The position numbers and the translations under genes are program-made. Positions 33,301 to 36,557 of a stretch of 36,557 bases of DNA are shown here, in pieces; the first letter of the stretch is position 1, and the number at the start of each line of letters is the position of its first letter. The DNA is from Candidatus Borrarchaeum yapensis (GTDB taxonomy: Archaea > Asgardarchaeota > Sifarchaeia > Borrarchaeales > Borrarchaeaceae). The notes beneath the pieces are model-generated. The model saw only the letters and a list, made by a program, of their open reading frames with translations. It was not told the DNA's origin and made no database searches. Where the stretch lies: NCBI GenBank assembly GCA_016840515.1, contig JAEOSF010000037.1, positions 1 to 36,557 on the forward strand. The letters run 5' to 3'.

Positions 33301-34620
33301 ATGGTGCCTGTTGGACCATTGGATTTAGGAATTAGCATTGGAATCATTATCGCTATTTATTTTCTTCTTTTAAAGCGAAATGCAGATTCTCTTGAACGAT
33401 CAACAATTGCGATAATTATTCTCATCGGGGCAATAGGACTGCTTTTGCGACTAATCTCCCTTTTTCTTGTGGTAACTCCAGATCGCGATGCAACATTTTG
33501 GTTCATGAGTAGATCTACCGCGGTTCTAAATGGCCAGAATTCATTCGCAGATTTCTGGGACTGTAAACCCGTTTGGACTTATACACTAGCAGCATGGTTC
33601 TATATCTTTGGAATTAGTGTAGGAAACATACTTCTTCTTCTAATTATTGTTGATGTTTCAACAATCTTGATAATGTTCTTCGTAGGAAAAGATGTGCTAG
33701 GGATAAAACAGGGCTATCTTGCAAGTATGTTCTATGCTTTCAACCCTTTTACGATCATATTTAGTTCAGGAGAAGGTAAAATGGATGCGATTCCTGTTTT
33801 ATGTGCACTTCTAGCGTTTTGGTTTCTCAATCAGAGAAAACTCAACCTTTCTGCCATTTCTCTCGGTGTTGGAATCATGTTTAAATATCTCGCAGGACTG
33901 TATTTCATTCCTTTTTTGTTCTTCTTAAAAAAATCATGGGATCGAAAAGATATTATCAAGTATATCGCGATATGCGCGGTAACCATAGTTTTGATTTCAT
34001 TACCGTTCCTTCTTATTGCCCCGTTAAGGTTCATTGAAGATACCTTTCTCTTTTTTGTTACCAAAGAGATGGATCAATGGATGCATGAGTTACATCCATA
34101 TAATTTTATGCCATTTTATGCGCCTTTCATATTTGTATGGATAGCTTGGATTGTGGTAATTTTTTTGGCAGCATCCATCAATGATTTCAGAATAAAGGAT
34201 GAACTTAGTGTCCTATTTTTCTTTGTCATGTTTACTGTATTATTCAATCGTTCAGTATTCAGCCAATATTTCACATATACAATTCCAATCTTAGGACTGT
34301 TGTTTGCTTACGATTTAATCAAAATTGATAGTAAAAGGTTGTCATTTTCATGGAGGACAATAGCTGCATGCTTAATTCCAGTTCTCCTAAGTTTTGAATA
34401 TGTTAACGTTTATGGAATTAGAAAACTTCCTTTTCCCCTTCACACAGTAGACTGGATTACTGCCTTAGATGTTCATATTTATTTTGGCATACTTATTGCC
34501 ACAACTATGCTATTTTTTGATTGGATTTTGAATTTAAGAAATGAAGATCGTCTAATTCCACCAAAACTTTTGATAAAAAGTACATTAAGTAGGTTTTTAA
34601 ATAAAGAAAAAAGAAGATAA
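33301..34620 (+). CDS. GT-C fold membrane glycosyltransferase-like protein
   Basis: A 439-residue integral membrane protein with about ten or more hydrophobic helices. The first large loop has TPDRDATFWFMSR (59-71) and FWDCKPVWTY (85-94): the Asp-rich catalytic loop of GT-C (GT39/GT87-like) enzymes using polyprenyl-phosphate sugars. The later loop NPFTIIFSSGEGKMDAIPVL and FKYLAGLYFIPFL (an LKY/FKY-like motif) support this. It probably transfers a sugar to lipid-linked glycan or protein outside the membrane. Single gene with its own promoter; no glycan cluster nearby. Confidence 0.82.
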   Translation: MVPVGPLDLGISIGIIIAIYFLLLKRNADSLERSTIAIIILIGAIGLLLRLISLFLVVTPDRDATFWFMSRSTAVLNGQNSFADFWDCKPVWTYTLAAWFYIFGISVGNILLLLIIVDVSTILIMFFVGKDVLGIKQGYLASMFYAFNPFTIIFSSGEGKMDAIPVLCALLAFWFLNQRKLNLSAISLGVGIMFKYLAGLYFIPFLFFLKKSWDRKDIIKYIAICAVTIVLISLPFLLIAPLRFIEDTFLFFVTKEMDQWMHELHPYNFMPFYAPFIFVWIAWIVVIFLAASINDFRIKDELSVLFFFVMFTVLFNRSVFSQYFTYTIPILGLLFAYDLIKIDSKRLSFSWRTIAACLIPVLLSFEYVNVYGIRKLPFPLHTVDWITALDVHIYFGILIATTMLFFDWILNLRNEDRLIPPKLLIKSTLSRFLNKEKRR

Positions 34621-34631
34621 ACCATTATTTT

Positions 34632-36086
34632 CTAAACAGGCTTGAAGGAGTAGTTCCACGTCCATTTTGTATCTTGAGAAATTGTTTCAATTGCCTCATT
34701 AATCTTATCGACATTCTTAAGTAGCCGTTCTTTTGTAGGTTTTCTACCTCTTATAGAGGTTCCTTGAAAATTCTTTATTTGTTCTTTAAATTGCAGCATC
34801 TCTTGTGTTACAATTTCAGCAATAAAATCATCTTCCTCTGAGAAAAAATCCGTATTCTTTATTTTCTGCAATAAAAGTATATACTCATTATCGATTTTTC
34901 CGATCTTTGCGCTCGAATATTTTTTTGTTGTATCAATATTTCTAAAAATCGTTTTAATTGGCTTAAATCCTATATCTTTCGACATTTCAGCAAGAAATTT
35001 ATAATTTTCGATCAATTCGTATTCTAAACTTGAATTGCCAACAATAATAACACAAAGTTTGTTTTGTTTTAAAAGCCGATTCATTTCTATCATTGAACGA
35101 AGCATATCTCCAAGGTATTCCGATAGTAATCTAAATCTATTATCAATAAAACGAGAATGAGCACCTATCTCGTGTCTTTTGAATTCATCAAAATCCATAT
35201 CTAACCAGTACATGTTATACATGTGTACTCGATAGTAATCCAGTGCGTTTACATAAGGAGGAGATGTTATTACCAAATCTATGGATTCAGATTTTACTGA
35301 AAGCTTTCTTGCATCACTATTTAAAATTTTTACATCAGGAACGCGTTTCACGATACTAGCCATTTTCTGTAGTTCATTTTCCATGTTAGTTACTTTTTTT
35401 AAAAAAGAATCTTTTATGTCGATCATTCCATGCTCTACTAATGACCAAATTGTAGAAGAGAAGGCTACTCGTCCCAGATCGTATAGATTAGAATACCCAT
35501 CCTTTTTTATTTCCAATAAAATCTCTCGGATTGTTTCTAAGATTGTGATAGTTTTTTTATCGAAAATCTTACTTATCTTTCTATTTGGCAGATTTCTTAA
35601 TTTTTCATCTATTTTGCTATTGTCTGGATCTATTTCATTCTCTATCGAAACAATTTTTTTATTTAAATACTCAAAATCGTTTTTATCAATTAAAGTAGTC
35701 TTAACTTTACTAATAAGTGCTGCTAAAGGATTGAAATCATTCCCAATTGAATGTCTATAGTTAAGAAACGCTTCAACGAGAGTAGTACCACATCCACAAA
35801 AGGGATCTACAATTGTGTCATTCTCTTTTGTAAATAACTTAATAAATGTCAGAGGAATTTGTGGGATAAATCGTGCTGGATAAGAATGAAACTTGTGAGT
35901 TAAATATTGTGTCATAAAAGGTTTAAAATCCCAGTTTAATTTATCTAGCGTTTCTATTGCCTCAAAAAAATCATATTGTTTGCTAATTAACTCCAGATAC
36001 ACTTTTTCAGGAACTTCTTCATCAAAAAAGGCTGTTTTCTTCTCGTTGTTTAGCATTATTGCACACTCAATATGACATACGCACAT
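34632..36086 (-). CDS. Orphan DNA methyltransferase (N6/N4 type, TSPPY)
   Basis: A 484-residue methyltransferase. FHSYPARFIPQIP (66-78) and SAM motif I VDPFCGCGTTLVEAFLN (93-109) precede catalytic motif IV ITSPPYVNALDYYRVHMYN (TSPPY at 274-278). The I-to-IV order with a long helical insert between them is unusual for beta-class enzymes. TSPPY favours N4-cytosine, but N6-adenine is possible. C-terminal residues about 445-484 are basic (SIRGRKPTKERLLKNVD) and may help bind DNA. No restriction endonuclease lies next to it. Start may be Met11 at 36056, since MCVCHIECAI is atypical. Confidence 0.88.
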   Translation of the reverse strand: MCVCHIECAIMLNNEKKTAFFDEEVPEKVYLELISKQYDFFEAIETLDKLNWDFKPFMTQYLTHKFHSYPARFIPQIPLTFIKLFTKENDTIVDPFCGCGTTLVEAFLNYRHSIGNDFNPLAALISKVKTTLIDKNDFEYLNKKIVSIENEIDPDNSKIDEKLRNLPNRKISKIFDKKTITILETIREILLEIKKDGYSNLYDLGRVAFSSTIWSLVEHGMIDIKDSFLKKVTNMENELQKMASIVKRVPDVKILNSDARKLSVKSESIDLVITSPPYVNALDYYRVHMYNMYWLDMDFDEFKRHEIGAHSRFIDNRFRLLSEYLGDMLRSMIEMNRLLKQNKLCVIIVGNSSLEYELIENYKFLAEMSKDIGFKPIKTIFRNIDTTKKYSSAKIGKIDNEYILLLQKIKNTDFFSEEDDFIAEIVTQEMLQFKEQIKNFQGTSIRGRKPTKERLLKNVDKINEAIETISQDTKWTWNYSFKPV

Positions 36087-36374
36087 AGCACAATAGTATC
36101 ATTAAATTCAAATTTTGAGAAATGAGTCGCTTTAAGCGTAACAATCTAGAGTAAAAGCGATTTTGTAAACGACTTCTTATCTTCCCCAATATAAATAATT
36201 TATCAACGAAAAGAAGAAGAAACGCCAAAAACCATTGATCAAGGAAATTCAGAGATGGCCAATAAAAATATATCTAAATATCAATGCTAGTTCTCTTGTG
36301 TTAAAAATAGTTCTATATTCAGGAAAGAAGGTTTTTCGGATTTTGTCTGAATAGATAATTGAAAGACGTCTGAA
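36087..36374. other. Intergenic, no gene seen
   Basis: AT-rich region between the methyltransferase gene and the element at 36375. It should hold the methyltransferase promoter. No gene, repeat or RNA recognised. Confidence 0.4.
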
Positions 36375-36541
36375 GTGACATCCTCCCCAGCCTTTCGGAT
36401 GGGGCTTCCAGCTTTCCATCGTGGTCTCGTTCCCTCACGGGAAGCGATGCTTCGCCTACGTTTATGGGCTTACGGAAACTTACCAGGTTGCACACGCTGC
36501 TCACTCACTATCCTGCCCCTTATTCAGGGGAATTTCTTGCT
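36375..36541 (-). mobile_element. tnpB-less IS200/IS605-like element (family C)
   Basis: Read on the minus strand it begins AGCAAGAAATTCCCC with the left hairpin CCCCTGAATAAGGGG, and ends GGAAGCCCCATCC...GGGGAGGATGTCAC (36375). The core contains GGAACGAGACCACGATGGAA, resembling archaeal TnpB omega RNA scaffolds. At 167 bp it cannot encode a transposase. Its core differs from families A and B, so at least three element families have been active here. The right flank (guide position) lies in non-coding DNA (TTCAGACGTCTTTCAATTAT). Confidence 0.65.
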
Positions 36542-36557
36542 ATGCTGGAGAGCGACC

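Noticed and set aside
36319..36504. 61-codon open frame on the minus strand inside the family-C element
   Set aside because: It lies across the left hairpin, scaffold and right hairpin, matches no transposase, and its sequence is explained by RNA structure.

Overview
The window looks like a piece of an AT-rich Asgard archaeal chromosome (Promethearchaeota; Loki- or Heimdall-like). The main evidence is three Ras/Rab-type small GTPases with eukaryote-like G1-G5 motifs and two longin-like paralogues. Large tetratricopeptide proteins, a Hel308/Ski2-type helicase, an NSUN-type RNA methyltransferase with a separate PUA-like partner, and archaeal TATA-like promoters agree with this. The lineage is inferred from protein families; there is no rRNA gene here.

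Layout. 1-1.3 kb: tandem small GTPases. 1.6-6.1 kb: DEDDh exonuclease, a two-cluster ferredoxin protein and two longin-like paralogues. 6.3-9.7 kb: drug-type MFS exporter, a small DnaJ-type zinc protein, and a GyrI-like/PadR operon with a 24-bp perfect palindrome in its promoter. 9.7-10.5 kb: a broken DUF1284-like gene. 10.6-14.3 kb: third GTPase, DUF454 membrane protein, B12-binding radical SAM enzyme, MscS channel. 14.3-18.1 kb: UvdE-like remnant, DUF523/TudS-like protein, hemerythrin, MutY-like glycosylase, ferredoxin plus methyltransferase, HIT hydrolase. 18.2-20.1 kb: an arsenic-methylation block (small CxCC protein, HgcC-like AbrB regulator, ArsM, zinc ribbon). 20.2-27.8 kb: helicase with an embedded SWIM finger, nucleoside phosphorylase, VIT-like transporter, PUA protein, NSUN methyltransferase, AlkD-like glycosylase, FAD-dependent desaturase-like enzyme. 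28-32.4 kb: three TPR genes in tandem. 32.6-36.1 kb: an unknown small protein, a GT-C type membrane glycosyltransferase and an orphan DNA methyltransferase.

The most notable structure is not protein coding. Short elements (about 167-305 bp) without a transposase or tnpB gene recur at 2727-2971, 5098-5294, 8291-8471, 9917-10221 and 36375-36541, with a right-end fragment at 19782-19822. Each full copy has an IS200/IS605-like left hairpin after a GCAAGAA sequence and a right-end hairpin ending in (T/C)CAC, joined by a GC-richer structured core resembling a TnpB omega (reRNA) scaffold. Three belong to one family. One of these supplies the stop codon of a longin-like gene, one ends on the stop codon of the GyrI-like gene, and one splits the DUF1284-like gene. 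They look like non-autonomous elements mobilised in trans, and each would give a TnpB protein elsewhere a guide matching the adjoining gene.

A second notable point is the TPR gene ending at 27990. Its frame is open well upstream of any ATG, GTG or TTG, and comparison with its paralogue points to an ATA at the ancestral start codon.
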